This document shows, in pieces, positions 9,473-18,687 of a DNA stretch of 64,000 bases. The translations under genes and the position numbers were made by a program. The notes beneath the pieces were generated by a model that was given only the letters and a program-made list of their open reading frames with translations, was not told the DNA's origin and made no database searches. Each line of letters begins with the position of its first letter. Positions within the stretch are counted from its first letter, which is position 1. The stretch lies in the NCBI RefSeq assembly GCF_026013525.1, contig NZ_JAPDRA010000004.1:164412-228411 (forward strand). The letters are read 5' to 3'. This DNA comes from Sphingomonas canadensis. GTDB taxonomy: Bacteria > Pseudomonadota > Alphaproteobacteria > Sphingomonadales > Sphingomonadaceae.

Positions 9473-11083
9473 CTACCGGCCCCCGCGCCGCCGCCAGGGC
9501 TCGACCAGCACCAGCATTACATCGTTGCTGCGCACCGGCACCCGCAGCACATAGGCGCCATCCCGCCCCACCCGGATGGCGATATCCTGCTCGGGCAGGT
9601 CGCGGGTCAGCCGCTGCAACTCGTCCAGTTGTTCGGGCGAAAGCGCCGCGGGCGAGCCCATCTCCAGATAGCGGGTGTGCGCGTCATTGGCCTTATAGCC
9701 TGTCCGCCGGACGGTGACCCGGTAGCGCCCGGGGGCAAGCCCGGCGAAGCGAAGCGCGATGGCGCCGTCGTCCGCGGCCGGCAGCGCCCGCGTGAAGAAC
9801 GGCCGGTTGCTGACATGCTGTTCCGGCTGCCGCCAGTTCCACACGAGGACGGAGGTGCGCCCTTCCTCCGTCGCCGCGATCGCCTGTCCGTCGCCGGTCG
9901 GCACCTCGCGGCCGCGGAGCTGGTTGAGATATTTATATGCGAAGAACGCCGGCTTGCGGATCCCTTCGCGGTTGATCAGCCCGAATCCGCCATGGAACGG
10001 CGTCGGCGGCGGACCGGCCTCTTCGAAGAGATCGCTATAGGTCCAATAGCTCATGCCCTGCGTATATTCGCGCGCGGCACGCAGCCTGCTGAGGATATAG
10101 GCGGCGCTGACATAGCTGTCGTGTACCGGATCGCGCGGATTGTAGCTCGCGCTCCATTCGGTGAAGAACAGGGGCAGCCCCGGCTTGCCCGCTGCGTCGA
10201 TCTGCTGACGCACCCGCCGCACGTCGCGCGTCACCGCGTCCGGATCGGTCGAGAGCCTGTTGTCGTCCTGTCCCTTCTCGTCGAGAAAGCCGCCGTCGAC
10301 GCCATAGGTGTGCGTGGCGATGAAATCGACCGGAATGCCGCGCCGGGCGGCATAGGCAAGCAGCTCGGGCACCCAGGCGGCGCCCGCGGTCGCCGGGCCG
10401 CCGACGCGCAGCATGGGATCGATCGCCTTGATCGTGCGTGCGCTGGCTTCATAGAGCGCAAGATAGGCACCCTGATCGGCGCGCTCCCAGAAACCGTCGA
10501 GATTGGGTTCGTTCCACACCTCGAAATACCAGCTTCGCACCTCATCCACCCCGTAACGGGCGCGCAGATGACGGACGAAGGCGTCGACGAGTGCGACCCA
10601 CTGCGCGGGATCGGGGTGAGAGGTGTTGCCCTTCCAGTAGAAGATGGTCTGGTTCGAGGTCTTCATCGCATCGGGCGTGAAGCCCAGCTCCACGAAGGGC
10701 TTGATCCCGGCCGCGAGCAGCGCGTCGTAGAGCTGGTCGATCCGCGTCCAATCATAGACGGTCTTGCCGTCCACCCGCTTCACCGTGCCCAGCACGTCAT
10801 GGAAGATCGCGTGGAAGCGGATGTAGCGAAAGCCCAGCTCGTCCACCGCCATGCGGAGCTGCGCCAGGCTTTCCGGACGGATCAGCGTGCCGGGATAGTC
10901 CGCGCCGACCGAGAAGTTGAACGCGCGATCGAGCGGCCCGCCCGCCTTGCGCAGATCCACGGAAATGCCGCGCGCGGGTTCGGCGCCTGCCGCCGGCGAC
11001 ATCGCCCCGATCGCAACCAGCACCGCCGCCATCGCCGCCGCCAGCACGCGCCGCACCAAGGCACGGACCCGGGAATGCGTCAT
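9473..11083 (-). CDS. GH39 beta-xylosidase-like glycoside hydrolase, secreted
   Basis: A 536-residue exported hydrolase and the last gene of the leftward TonB operon, 13 bp after the LacI-type gene. A signal peptide ends near AAGAEP (about residue 35). The barrel has the GH39 signature with acid/base Glu192 in EVWNEPNLDGFW and nucleophile Glu309 in FFTEWSASY; the C-terminal part is a beta domain. GH39 members are retaining beta-xylosidases or alpha-L-iduronidases; bacterial enzymes of this length are mostly beta-xylosidases. In this setting it may act on xylose-containing oligosaccharides, but the linkage cannot be fixed from sequence. Confidence 0.82.
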   Translation of the reverse strand: MTHSRVRALVRRVLAAAMAAVLVAIGAMSPAAGAEPARGISVDLRKAGGPLDRAFNFSVGADYPGTLIRPESLAQLRMAVDELGFRYIRFHAIFHDVLGTVKRVDGKTVYDWTRIDQLYDALLAAGIKPFVELGFTPDAMKTSNQTIFYWKGNTSHPDPAQWVALVDAFVRHLRARYGVDEVRSWYFEVWNEPNLDGFWERADQGAYLALYEASARTIKAIDPMLRVGGPATAGAAWVPELLAYAARRGIPVDFIATHTYGVDGGFLDEKGQDDNRLSTDPDAVTRDVRRVRQQIDAAGKPGLPLFFTEWSASYNPRDPVHDSYVSAAYILSRLRAAREYTQGMSYWTYSDLFEEAGPPPTPFHGGFGLINREGIRKPAFFAYKYLNQLRGREVPTGDGQAIAATEEGRTSVLVWNWRQPEQHVSNRPFFTRALPAADDGAIALRFAGLAPGRYRVTVRRTGYKANDAHTRYLEMGSPAALSPEQLDELQRLTRDLPEQDIAIRVGRDGAYVLRVPVRSNDVMLVLVEPWRRRGGR

Positions 11084-11096
11084 CGTTCACCCCTTG

Positions 11097-12173
11097 TCAT
11101 GAAACCATCCGGAACGGCTGGCCCGCGGAAACCGGCGGGGCATCGGTGCCGCCGAAGAGAATGCGGTAATCGAGCGTCGCGCGGCGCACCGCCGGAACCT
11201 CGCCCCGTGCGACGGCCGCCAGTTCCCCGGCAAGCTGGCGAAGGCCCCATCCGGCCATTTCGCCCATCCATTGGTCGATCCGGGTCAGCTCGGGGAACAG
11301 CGTCCGGGCCACCTCGCCGTCATCGAAGCCGCAGACCGACAGCGAGCGGGGAACCGCGATCCCCCGCTCGCGCGCAGACTGGAGCGCCGCCGCGGCAAGA
11401 TCGTCGTCCGACGCCAGGATCGCCGTAGGCGGCGGATCGGCGGACAGCGCCTGTCCGGCGATCCGCATCGCGGTCGCGAAGCTGCCGTCGCCTTCCCATT
11501 GCAGCGCGGGATCGGGCTGGATGCCGAAGCCGTTGAGCGCGCTTTCGAAGCCGAAGCGCCGCCGCGCCGCCGAACGATGGCGCGCGTGGCCGGACAGGAA
11601 GCCGATACGGCGATGCCCGAGCCGCAGCAGATAGCTGGTCAGCTCAAAAGCGGCGCGCGTATCGTCGATACCGATGCTGGAGAAGCCGGTGTCGCCGTCA
11701 CCGCAGCCGATGCCGGCAATGCGGATACCGCCATCGCCCAGCACGATCCGGAGGCGCGCATCCTCGCACAGCGGCGGCGGCAGGATCACGCCGTCCACAT
11801 GCCGCCTTCTCAGCATGCGCAAGGCCGCCCGCGGATCATCATCGCGGCAGATGCGCATTGCGATCAGCCTGACGTCCGGCGGCCCGGCTTCGGCATATAT
11901 CGCCGCCATGATCTCGCCCATCGCCGCCGCGTTGGGCCTGTCGAACAGAAGGGCGATCCGGTGGATCTTCTGCGTCAGCACCAGCGCCTTCGCCGCGATA
12001 TTGGGATGGTAATCGAGTTCGCGCGCGGCGCGTTCCACCGCGGCCCGGGTTTCGGGGCGGCCCTGGGATGTGCCGTTGAGAATCCGGGAGACCGTCATCA
12101 TCGAGACGCCGGCGCGTTCGGCGACATCCTTCAGCGTCGCGCGCCGGCTGCCGGGCGCCGGCTCCTTCTTCAT
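11097..12173 (-). CDS. LacI-family transcriptional regulator
   Basis: A 358-residue DNA-binding regulator. The N-terminal helix-turn-helix with hinge helix is clear (ATLKDVAERAGVSMMTVSRI at residues 12-31, then YHPNIAAKAL), followed by a periplasmic-binding-protein-like sensor domain (ILASDDDLAAAAL, SVCGFDDGEVAR). The ATG at 12173 sits in an ATGA overlap with the halogenase stop. It lies inside the TonB-halogenase-GH39 operon. Two matching LacI-type operators, at 3209-3222 and 18427-18440, are good targets, so it probably represses its own operon and the hydrolase operon until a sugar is bound. The effector is not known. Confidence 0.9.
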   Translation of the reverse strand: MKKEPAPGSRRATLKDVAERAGVSMMTVSRILNGTSQGRPETRAAVERAARELDYHPNIAAKALVLTQKIHRIALLFDRPNAAAMGEIMAAIYAEAGPPDVRLIAMRICRDDDPRAALRMLRRRHVDGVILPPPLCEDARLRIVLGDGGIRIAGIGCGDGDTGFSSIGIDDTRAAFELTSYLLRLGHRRIGFLSGHARHRSAARRRFGFESALNGFGIQPDPALQWEGDGSFATAMRIAGQALSADPPPTAILASDDDLAAAALQSARERGIAVPRSLSVCGFDDGEVARTLFPELTRIDQWMGEMAGWGLRQLAGELAAVARGEVPAVRRATLDYRILFGGTDAPPVSAGQPFRMVS

Positions 12174-13711
12174 TGGAACACGGCCGGTGCGGCGGGGCAA
12201 TGCTGCGCGATATAGTCCTCGTGCCTGGGCATCGCCTCCGCAGTTCGCGCCACCATGTCGCGCATGTGCGCCAGGAAGCGCGCCGTCTCGTCCACCGGCA
12301 GCATGGCCGCCAGCGGATCGGATGCGGCCGGCACGATATTCTGCCCGAGCAGCACCGCCAGCCAGCTCTCTTCCTTGAACAGCAGGTTGTGCCTGGGGAG
12401 GAGGCGCCCCTTGCCGCGCCACAGCTCCAGCCGCGCGGCCAGGCTGTCCGGAAGCTTCATGCTGCGGCAGTGGTTCCAGAAATCGGAATCGTCGCGCGTG
12501 GTGGCATGATAGTGCAGGATGATGAAATCGCGGATGTGCTCATATTCCTCGATCAGCCAATCATTATATTCGCCGGTCTCGGCCGGGCTGAAGCCCCGGT
12601 CGGGGAACAGGCCCAGCAGCCGGAAGATGCCCGACTGGATCAGGTGGATGCTGGTCGATTCCAGCGGTTCGATGAAGCCGCCGGCAAGGCCGATCGCGAC
12701 GCAGTTCTTTTCCCACAGCTTCTCCCGCCGCCCGGCGGTGAAGCGCAGCACGCGGGGATCGGCGATGGGCCGCGCATCGAGCCCTTCGATCAGCGCCTGC
12801 TGCGCCGCCGCGTCGCTGATGTGATCGCTCGAATAGACATGGCCGTTGCCCACGCGATGCTGCAGCGGGATGCGCCAGCGCCACCCGGCGGCTCCGGCCG
12901 TCGATCGGGTGTAGGGCAGCGGCGGCCCCGCGCCCTCCGTCGGCACCGCGACGGCGCTGTCGCACGGCAGCCAATGTTTCCAGCTTCGATAAGGGACGCC
13001 CAGCGCCTCGCCCAGCAGGACCGCGCGAAACCCGCTGCAATCGACGAAGAAATCCCCCTCGACGCGGCGCCCGTCCTCAAGCACCAGGGCGGTGAGAAAG
13101 CCATCTTCGGGCGCCTGCTCGACCCGGCCGACCTTGCCCTCGATCCGCACGACGCCGTGTCTTTCGGCATAGCCGCGCAGGAAACGGGCATAGAGCCCCG
13201 CATCGAAATGATAGGCATAACCCAGGCTCGACAGAACCGCCTTCGGATTGCCGGAGGGCCTGGAAAACCGCCCCCGCACCGCCGCGGCGATCGCGATGGC
13301 ATAGTCGTCGATCCGGCCCGGATCGGTTTCGGCGGTCCCCAGCAGGTGCTGGCGCAGCCAGAGCTGGTGGAAGTTGATGCCGTGGGTCGATGGCCCGTAT
13401 TTGCCGAACGGGTGGATGTAGCGATCGCCCAGCCTGCCCCAGTCTACGAACTCGATCCCCAGCTTGAAGCTGCCCTGGGTCGCGGCGACGAATTCATGCT
13501 CGTCGATGCCGAGCGCGGCGTTGAAATCCAGGAGCGGCGGTATCGTCGCCTCGCCCACGCCGACGGTGCCGATCGCGTCAGATTCGACCAGCGTAACGCT
13601 GGCCCCCGCGCTCACGAGGCGGGATAGCGCCGCCGCTGCCATCCAGCCGGCGGAGCCGCCGCCCAGGATCACGATACGGGATACGGGCTCGCCGGGCGCA
13701 CGCGCGATCAT
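12170..13711 (-). CDS. Flavin-dependent tryptophan halogenase family protein (second of two)
   Basis: A 513-residue FAD protein of the PrnA/RebH family (PF04820). It has the dinucleotide site GGGSAGW at 17-23, an active-site lysine equivalent (Lys83 in SFKLGIEFVDW), the family VGVGEATIPP segment, and an intact WxWxIP motif (GWRWRIPLQ). It overlaps the preceding halogenase gene by four bases (ATGA) and the following LacI-type gene in the same way. Such genes are repeatedly found in TonB-receptor loci of Caulobacter, Xanthomonas and sphingomonads, where no halogenated product is known. The true substrate is therefore open. Confidence 0.88.
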   Translation of the reverse strand: MIARAPGEPVSRIVILGGGSAGWMAAAALSRLVSAGASVTLVESDAIGTVGVGEATIPPLLDFNAALGIDEHEFVAATQGSFKLGIEFVDWGRLGDRYIHPFGKYGPSTHGINFHQLWLRQHLLGTAETDPGRIDDYAIAIAAAVRGRFSRPSGNPKAVLSSLGYAYHFDAGLYARFLRGYAERHGVVRIEGKVGRVEQAPEDGFLTALVLEDGRRVEGDFFVDCSGFRAVLLGEALGVPYRSWKHWLPCDSAVAVPTEGAGPPLPYTRSTAGAAGWRWRIPLQHRVGNGHVYSSDHISDAAAQQALIEGLDARPIADPRVLRFTAGRREKLWEKNCVAIGLAGGFIEPLESTSIHLIQSGIFRLLGLFPDRGFSPAETGEYNDWLIEEYEHIRDFIILHYHATTRDDSDFWNHCRSMKLPDSLAARLELWRGKGRLLPRHNLLFKEESWLAVLLGQNIVPAASDPLAAMLPVDETARFLAHMRDMVARTAEAMPRHEDYIAQHCPAAPAVFQ

Positions 13712-15258
13712 GCCGCGTTGGCTCCCATGCCGAACCGGGCGCGCTGGGCGAAGCGGACGAGTTCGCGGTTGGACGGCAGGTTGCTTTCCGCATGGGCCGC
13801 CTGCGCCCGCACCCGGGCGAAAGCCTGCCGCGCCTCGTCCTGATAGCGGAACACCGCCCGCTTGGCCGAAAGATCGGTGTGCCAGCCCATGCCGTAGAGC
13901 ACATATTGCCAGCTCGCCTCGGGAAAGATGTCGACATTGGCATCGACGTCCAGCTCGTTGGGCGGGCGGAAGCGCCAGCGGTCGAGCAGTTCCTTAAGGC
14001 TGTCCGGCACCGAAGCGGGCGCGACATTGTCCCTCCAGAAGGCGCTGTCGGTGCGGCTGGTGAGGCAATAGTGCATCTTCAGGAAATCCAGCGTCCGCTC
14101 GTAGCGGCGGCGCATATTGCGGTTGAACTGCCGTGCGGAGGTCTCGAAATCGCCCGCCCAGGGGAACAGGTTGGCGATCAGCCCCGCCGCCACCTCCGAA
14201 AAGACGATCCCGGTCGCCTCCAGCGGTTCGAAGAAGCCGCTCGAAAGCCCCACGGCGACGCAGTTCTTGTGCCAGCTCACCTCGCGATAGCCGGCGGTGA
14301 ACCGGAAGCGCCGCGCCTCCGCCCCGGCCGCGCCCGGACCGGCGTAGGCACGCAGCGCACGCTCGGCCTCCTCAGCGCCGATATGGCCGGACGAATAGAC
14401 ATAGCCCGTGCCCCGGCGCGCATCGAGGCCGATGTCCCAGATCCATCCGGCGCTCTGGGCGGTGGAAATGGTGCATGATGCGATCGGATCGTCCGGGCGG
14501 GGATAGGACACCGGGATCGCGATTGCGGAATCGCAGAACAGCGTATCGCCGACCGGCTTCCAGGGCCGCCCCAGCGCCCGGCCGATAAGCTCGGCGCGAA
14601 AACCGGTGCAGTCGATATACAGGTCGGCGTCGATCGCGCCGCCCCCGGCCAGCACCACCGCCGAAATCGCGCCATCCTCGCCCAGCCGCACCTCGCGCAC
14701 GGTATCGACGATATGGGTGACGCCGTTCGCGATGCCCTGATCGCGCAACAGATCCGCGAGCGCCGCCGCATCGAAGTGAAAGGCATAGTTGAGCGGGCCG
14801 ACATAATCGGGATGCGAGGGCAGCTTTGGCGCGCGATGCGTGTCCACGGCGCGCTTCTGGGGCGTGCTTGCCTCGTCCCAGGGCATGTCGCCCGCCATGC
14901 CCATCAGCCAATAGGGCAGCAGTTCCGGCCCGTTCGTCTCCGCCTGCTGGAAGGCATGGAGATAATGGTCGCGCGCGCCCTGTCCGGGAGCGTGGCGCCA
15001 GTGGACGAACCTGGCACCCTGCTTGAACGTCGCGCCGCAACGCCGGACCAGATCGGCCTCGCCGATCCCGATCCGCGCCAGCGTCCGGCGGATCGTGGGG
15101 AAGGTGCCCTCTCCCACGCCCAGAATGCCGATGTCGCGCGATTCGACCAGGGTAATCGCCGCCCCGCCCGGCCGGTCCGCGCCGAGCATGCGGGCCAGAT
15201 ATCCGGCCGTCAGCCAGCCCGCGGTACCCCCTCCAACGATCAGAACACGCTTCGGCAT
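13708..15258 (-). CDS. Flavin-dependent tryptophan halogenase family protein (first of two)
   Basis: A 516-residue paralogue of the next gene. It has FAD site GGGTAGW at 9-15 and a lysine at exactly residue 79 (ATFKQGARF), the position of the catalytic lysine in PrnA and RebH. The motif that is WxWxIP in known halogenases reads GWIWDIGLD here, so the proline is replaced by glycine. A GGAGACGAG ribosome site precedes the ATG. It starts 57 bp after the TonB receptor stop and is the second gene of the operon. The substrate is unknown; a cytoplasmic flavoenzyme acting on something carried in with the sugar is one possibility. Confidence 0.88.
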   Translation of the reverse strand: MPKRVLIVGGGTAGWLTAGYLARMLGADRPGGAAITLVESRDIGILGVGEGTFPTIRRTLARIGIGEADLVRRCGATFKQGARFVHWRHAPGQGARDHYLHAFQQAETNGPELLPYWLMGMAGDMPWDEASTPQKRAVDTHRAPKLPSHPDYVGPLNYAFHFDAAALADLLRDQGIANGVTHIVDTVREVRLGEDGAISAVVLAGGGAIDADLYIDCTGFRAELIGRALGRPWKPVGDTLFCDSAIAIPVSYPRPDDPIASCTISTAQSAGWIWDIGLDARRGTGYVYSSGHIGAEEAERALRAYAGPGAAGAEARRFRFTAGYREVSWHKNCVAVGLSSGFFEPLEATGIVFSEVAAGLIANLFPWAGDFETSARQFNRNMRRRYERTLDFLKMHYCLTSRTDSAFWRDNVAPASVPDSLKELLDRWRFRPPNELDVDANVDIFPEASWQYVLYGMGWHTDLSAKRAVFRYQDEARQAFARVRAQAAHAESNLPSNRELVRFAQRARFGMGANAA

Positions 15259-15315
15259 CTCGTCTCCACGAAGCCGGGCGGCGCGGGAAAATGCCCGCGG
15301 CCGCCCGGTCCCGCA

Positions 15316-18300
15316 TCAAAAGGCCAGGTTCGCCCCGAAGCTTACCCGCCTGTCGCTCTGGAACCAGCTTCGGGTGTAGATGGCGCCATTCTTGTATCCG
15401 CCCATCAGCGTGCGCTGGGTGGCGTTGAGCAGGTTGGTGCCCTGAAGCGAGAACGACAGGAAGTCGGTCGCCTTGAAGGTCACGCCCGCATCCACCTGGC
15501 CATAGGCATCGCCATAGACCGGCAACGCGATCTGGATGCTTTGCCCGGCCGCGCCCGGCGCCGACACATAGGTGTAGGTCGGCGTCGTCCCGTTCGAGTT
15601 GGTCGACTGGAGATATTTCGACCGCCAAGAATAGGCCACGCGCGCCGAGAGCTTGCCACGCTCATAAAGCAGCGCGACGTTGTAGTTGTTGGTGGAAAGG
15701 CCCTGGAGCGGGGCATCGTTGCGGATCGTGCCGAAGATGTCGCGATAGAGGTCCCCGGGGTTCTTGCTGTCGATATAGGTGTAGTTGGCCTCCACGCCGA
15801 AACCGCCAAGCACGCCGGGCAGCATGTCGAGGAACGCGCGCCCGCCGATCTCGATGCCCTTGACCTTGGCCGGCGACGTCGCGGACGCGACGTCCGAGGC
15901 CGAGGCGCTGGCCGTCTCGGTCGTGCCGTTGGAATAATAGACGGTGATATCGCGCTGGGTCAGCGCATAGATCGGCAAGTCCTTGATGTGCTTGTAGAAG
16001 GCATTGAGGTGGAACAGCGTGCCCGGCTTGGCATACCATTCCAGCGAAAGATCCAGGTTGGTGGACATCGCCGGCTTCAGGAACGGATTGCCGGTGGTGG
16101 CCGTGAAGTTGGTGAAGATGCCCGGCTGACCCGCGACGGGGTTGGCCGTGGTGGCCACGCCGGTCGATCCGCCGCCCCGCGTCGCGTTGAAGGTCGGCAG
16201 GTCCATCGTGACGTTGTAGGCAAAGCGCAGCTTCACGTCCTCCGCCGGCTGAAGCTGGAGATTGACCGCAGGCAGGAAGCGCGTGAACGTCGCCGTGCCG
16301 CCGCGCGGATCAACCCGGCCCGCCAGATCCACCTGCGTACCGTTGCGGATATAGGTGAAGGCGTTCTGGACGATGAAGCCCTGCGATTCGTTCTTCACGC
16401 GCACCACGCGCGCGCCGACATTGCCGGAGAATCCCATCGCGCCCGGCTCATAATCGCGGCCGAAGCGAACCTGGGCATAGGCGGCCCAGGTCTGTGTCCG
16501 CCACGTGCCCAGATCCGCGTTGATGAACTCGTTCGTCCGCGACCGCGGGTTGCCATAGGTGCTGGACGGCAGGGCGCCCGCCGAGGAGCAGTTGAAATAG
16601 GTGGCGTTGCCCCAGTCCGCCGGCCCGCAGAAATTGGTGGGCGGCGCGCGGTGCAGATCATCGACGTCGACGTTGCGGACCAGATCGATCGTCGGCCACA
16701 GCATCTGCGCGGGAACGGCGATCTGGCCGTGGAAGAAATTGTCGAACGCATAGGCATCGACATCGCCTGCCGCCGCGTTGGCAAAGGTCAACTGCGGCGA
16801 ATAAGGCGTCGGAACGCCGGTCCAGCCGCGGCCCAGCGCGGTCCAGGTATAGCCGTTGTTGTAGTCGCGTTCCTTGCGATCCGACCAGCGCCCGCCGATC
16901 TTGACCGATCGGAAGAAGCTGTCGTCGAACGTATATTCCGCGTCGAGATCCGCGGAATTCATCGTGCCGCGATTGTCTTCGTTGTGCGGCATGGCCGCCG
17001 CCCAGAAATAGTTCGCCGGATCGGTGAACTGGCCCGCGGCCCCCGGCGCTAGGCTGACCACCGGGAAATCACCCGACAGATCCAGCCCGAACGAGGAAGG
17101 ATAGGCCACGTCGCGGAAGATCGCGAGGCGATCCAGCTTCGAGGTGGACAGCACATGCTGGTACGAGCCGGAGAGCCTGAACGGCCCCTGCCCCGGCTGC
17201 CAGGCGAATTCGCCCGAAAGATCGCGTGTCAGCGATTTGGATCGCGTCCCCTCGGTTCCGCCGCCGCTGCTGATGCCGCCGCCGGTAGCAACGAAGGTGT
17301 TCGGATCGCGCATGAACATCGCGCTGGTGGAGAGCAGGCCCCCGTTCGCGTCGAACTGGCTGCCCGCGCGCGAAACCGCCAGATCCTGCTGCGCCACCAT
17401 CGAGAAATGCGACTGGTTGGTGTTCTTGTAGCGCGACTGGAAGAAGATGCCCGTCAGTTCCAGGTCCTGGCTCGGCGCCCATTGCAGCGCGGCATAAATG
17501 CCCGTGCGATCGCGCTTGAACTCCTCGTCACCGAAATCGAAGCCGCCCGGGATGAACACGTCCGATGTTTCGCCCGGCAGCCGCCTGGCAAAATAGGGCT
17601 CCGCCCGGAAGAAATTTGACAACGACGTCAATCGGCTATGCGCCAGGTCCACCAGCACGCCGATATCGCCGATACCGGTATCCCAGCGCCCGGCCACCAG
17701 CCCGGAGAAGGCATAGTCCTTGCCCTTGGCGAGGTCGCCGTAGCTCACTTCGCCGCTGGCGGCGAAATGCAGGCCCGACGAGAAATCGAACGGCAGCTTG
17801 GTGCGCAGGTCCACCTGCCCGCCGGTGCCGCCCTCGATCAGATCGGCCGTCGCCGACTTGTAGACGTCCACCGCCTGCATCAGTTCGGGCGTAACGTCGC
17901 CCCAGATCAGGCCCCGGCCGCCGTTGGCGCTGAAGATCTCGCGGCCGTTCAGGCGCGACGCGACCCCGCTCAGGCCGCGGACCTGGATGCCCGACCCCTC
18001 GACCGAATAATGGTCCGGATCGTTGAGCGCGGCGAAGCGCACGATGCTGACGCCCGAAACGCGCTGGAGCACCTCGGTGATGGAGTTGTCGGGGAGCTTG
18101 CCCGCCTCGTCCGCCACGACGGAGTTGATGATGCTCTCGCTCTTCTGCTTGCGCGCGTCGGCGGCCTCAAGCGCGGCACGGCGGCCGGTGACGACGATCG
18201 TTTCGCCCTCGCCGTCCGGCGCCGCCTCGACGCCCTGCTGCGGCGCGTCCTGCGCCCATGCCGCCGCGGACAGCCCCATCGCCGCGATTGCCAGGAACGA

Positions 18301-18363
18301 TGCGCCCGCGCGCACGCCCCTTCGCCCGCCTTCACGCATAGCTCTGATTCGGATTCCCGCCAT
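15316..18363 (-). CDS. TonB-dependent outer-membrane receptor (Xanthomonas/Caulobacter type), likely oligosaccharide importer
   Basis: A 1015-residue receptor that moves substrate through the outer membrane using TonB energy. The start is set at the ATG at 18363 because AGGAGGGGG precedes it by about 7 bases; a start ten codons earlier has none. A signal peptide ends at AAAWAQ (about residue 38). A TonB box-like ETIVVTGRR, a plug domain (KLPDNSITEVLQRVSGVSI, VRGLSG, LNGREIF), and a 22-strand barrel ending in VSFGANLAF follow. It heads the operon with two halogenases, a LacI-type regulator and GH39, and its promoter shares an operator with GH35, so xyloglucan-derived oligosaccharides are the likely cargo. 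Confidence 0.92.
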   Translation of the reverse strand: MAGIRIRAMREGGRRGVRAGASFLAIAAMGLSAAAWAQDAPQQGVEAAPDGEGETIVVTGRRAALEAADARKQKSESIINSVVADEAGKLPDNSITEVLQRVSGVSIVRFAALNDPDHYSVEGSGIQVRGLSGVASRLNGREIFSANGGRGLIWGDVTPELMQAVDVYKSATADLIEGGTGGQVDLRTKLPFDFSSGLHFAASGEVSYGDLAKGKDYAFSGLVAGRWDTGIGDIGVLVDLAHSRLTSLSNFFRAEPYFARRLPGETSDVFIPGGFDFGDEEFKRDRTGIYAALQWAPSQDLELTGIFFQSRYKNTNQSHFSMVAQQDLAVSRAGSQFDANGGLLSTSAMFMRDPNTFVATGGGISSGGGTEGTRSKSLTRDLSGEFAWQPGQGPFRLSGSYQHVLSTSKLDRLAIFRDVAYPSSFGLDLSGDFPVVSLAPGAAGQFTDPANYFWAAAMPHNEDNRGTMNSADLDAEYTFDDSFFRSVKIGGRWSDRKERDYNNGYTWTALGRGWTGVPTPYSPQLTFANAAAGDVDAYAFDNFFHGQIAVPAQMLWPTIDLVRNVDVDDLHRAPPTNFCGPADWGNATYFNCSSAGALPSSTYGNPRSRTNEFINADLGTWRTQTWAAYAQVRFGRDYEPGAMGFSGNVGARVVRVKNESQGFIVQNAFTYIRNGTQVDLAGRVDPRGGTATFTRFLPAVNLQLQPAEDVKLRFAYNVTMDLPTFNATRGGGSTGVATTANPVAGQPGIFTNFTATTGNPFLKPAMSTNLDLSLEWYAKPGTLFHLNAFYKHIKDLPIYALTQRDITVYYSNGTTETASASASDVASATSPAKVKGIEIGGRAFLDMLPGVLGGFGVEANYTYIDSKNPGDLYRDIFGTIRNDAPLQGLSTNNYNVALLYERGKLSARVAYSWRSKYLQSTNSNGTTPTYTYVSAPGAAGQSIQIALPVYGDAYGQVDAGVTFKATDFLSFSLQGTNLLNATQRTLMGGYKNGAIYTRSWFQSDRRVSFGANLAF

Positions 18364-18386
18364 TTGGCTACCCCCTCCTGTATGTA

Positions 18387-18415
18387 GCCGCACGCCCGCG
18401 ATTGCGTCGTGCGGC
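18387..18415 (-). other. Hairpin in the TonB receptor mRNA leader
   Basis: GCCGCACG (18387-18394) and CGTGCGGC (18408-18415) are a perfect 8-bp inverted repeat with a 13-nt loop, 24 bases upstream of the receptor start. It would form in the 5' leader if transcription starts near 18420. A role in translation or mRNA stability is inference. Confidence 0.4.
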
Positions 18416-18426
18416 CGATAAATTTA

Positions 18427-18440
18427 TGGCAACGTTGTCT
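18427..18440 (-). promoter_or_regulatory. LacI-type operator and promoter of the TonB operon
   Basis: TGGCAACGTTGTCT is a CG-centred near-palindrome (CAACGTTG core). Read in the direction of the TonB operon, the sequence GACAACGTTGCCATAAA (complement of 18423-18439) matches the GH35 upstream element at 15 of 17 bases, including the trailing ATAAA. TTCCAA and TAAATT, 18 bp apart, may be the -35 and -10 boxes with the operator in between, so binding would block RNA polymerase. Confidence 0.6.
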
Positions 18441-18687
18441 GGCCTTGGAAGAGGCCACAAAGTTGTTGACGAGTCCACTAAATGCTGTCGGAGATGGGCG
18501 CTTAAGAGCTTGGTTTTACGGAGTATTGTTTCCGGCTACTACCGGTTCGGAACCTATAGTACCGTTCTGCAAACGCATGATCCGTTTCGTAACATTTCTC
18601 GAAATCGGAGGTCCGCCAATTGTCTGATTTTCACGCGAGAGACGGCGTTCGGAGCCGCTTTCCGGTCCCGGCCCGGACGCTGCGGCC

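Larger units (their letters stand above)
18364..18687. promoter_or_regulatory. Intergenic region between the TonB operon and the LytS-type kinase gene
   Basis: This 324-bp divergent spacer is richer in AT than its flanks. It holds the TonB operon leader and operator on the left. In the middle are two imperfect direct repeats, CCGGTTCGG (18542-18550) and ACCGTTCTG (18561-18569), whose GTT core and spacing are like LytTR-domain binding sites. No coding sequence is credible in it. Confidence 0.45.

Noticed and set aside
14713..17052. Long plus-strand frame opposite the first halogenase and TonB receptor
   Set aside because: Arg/Ala-rich low-complexity product typical of GC-rich antisense frames, while the sense genes have full domain signatures.
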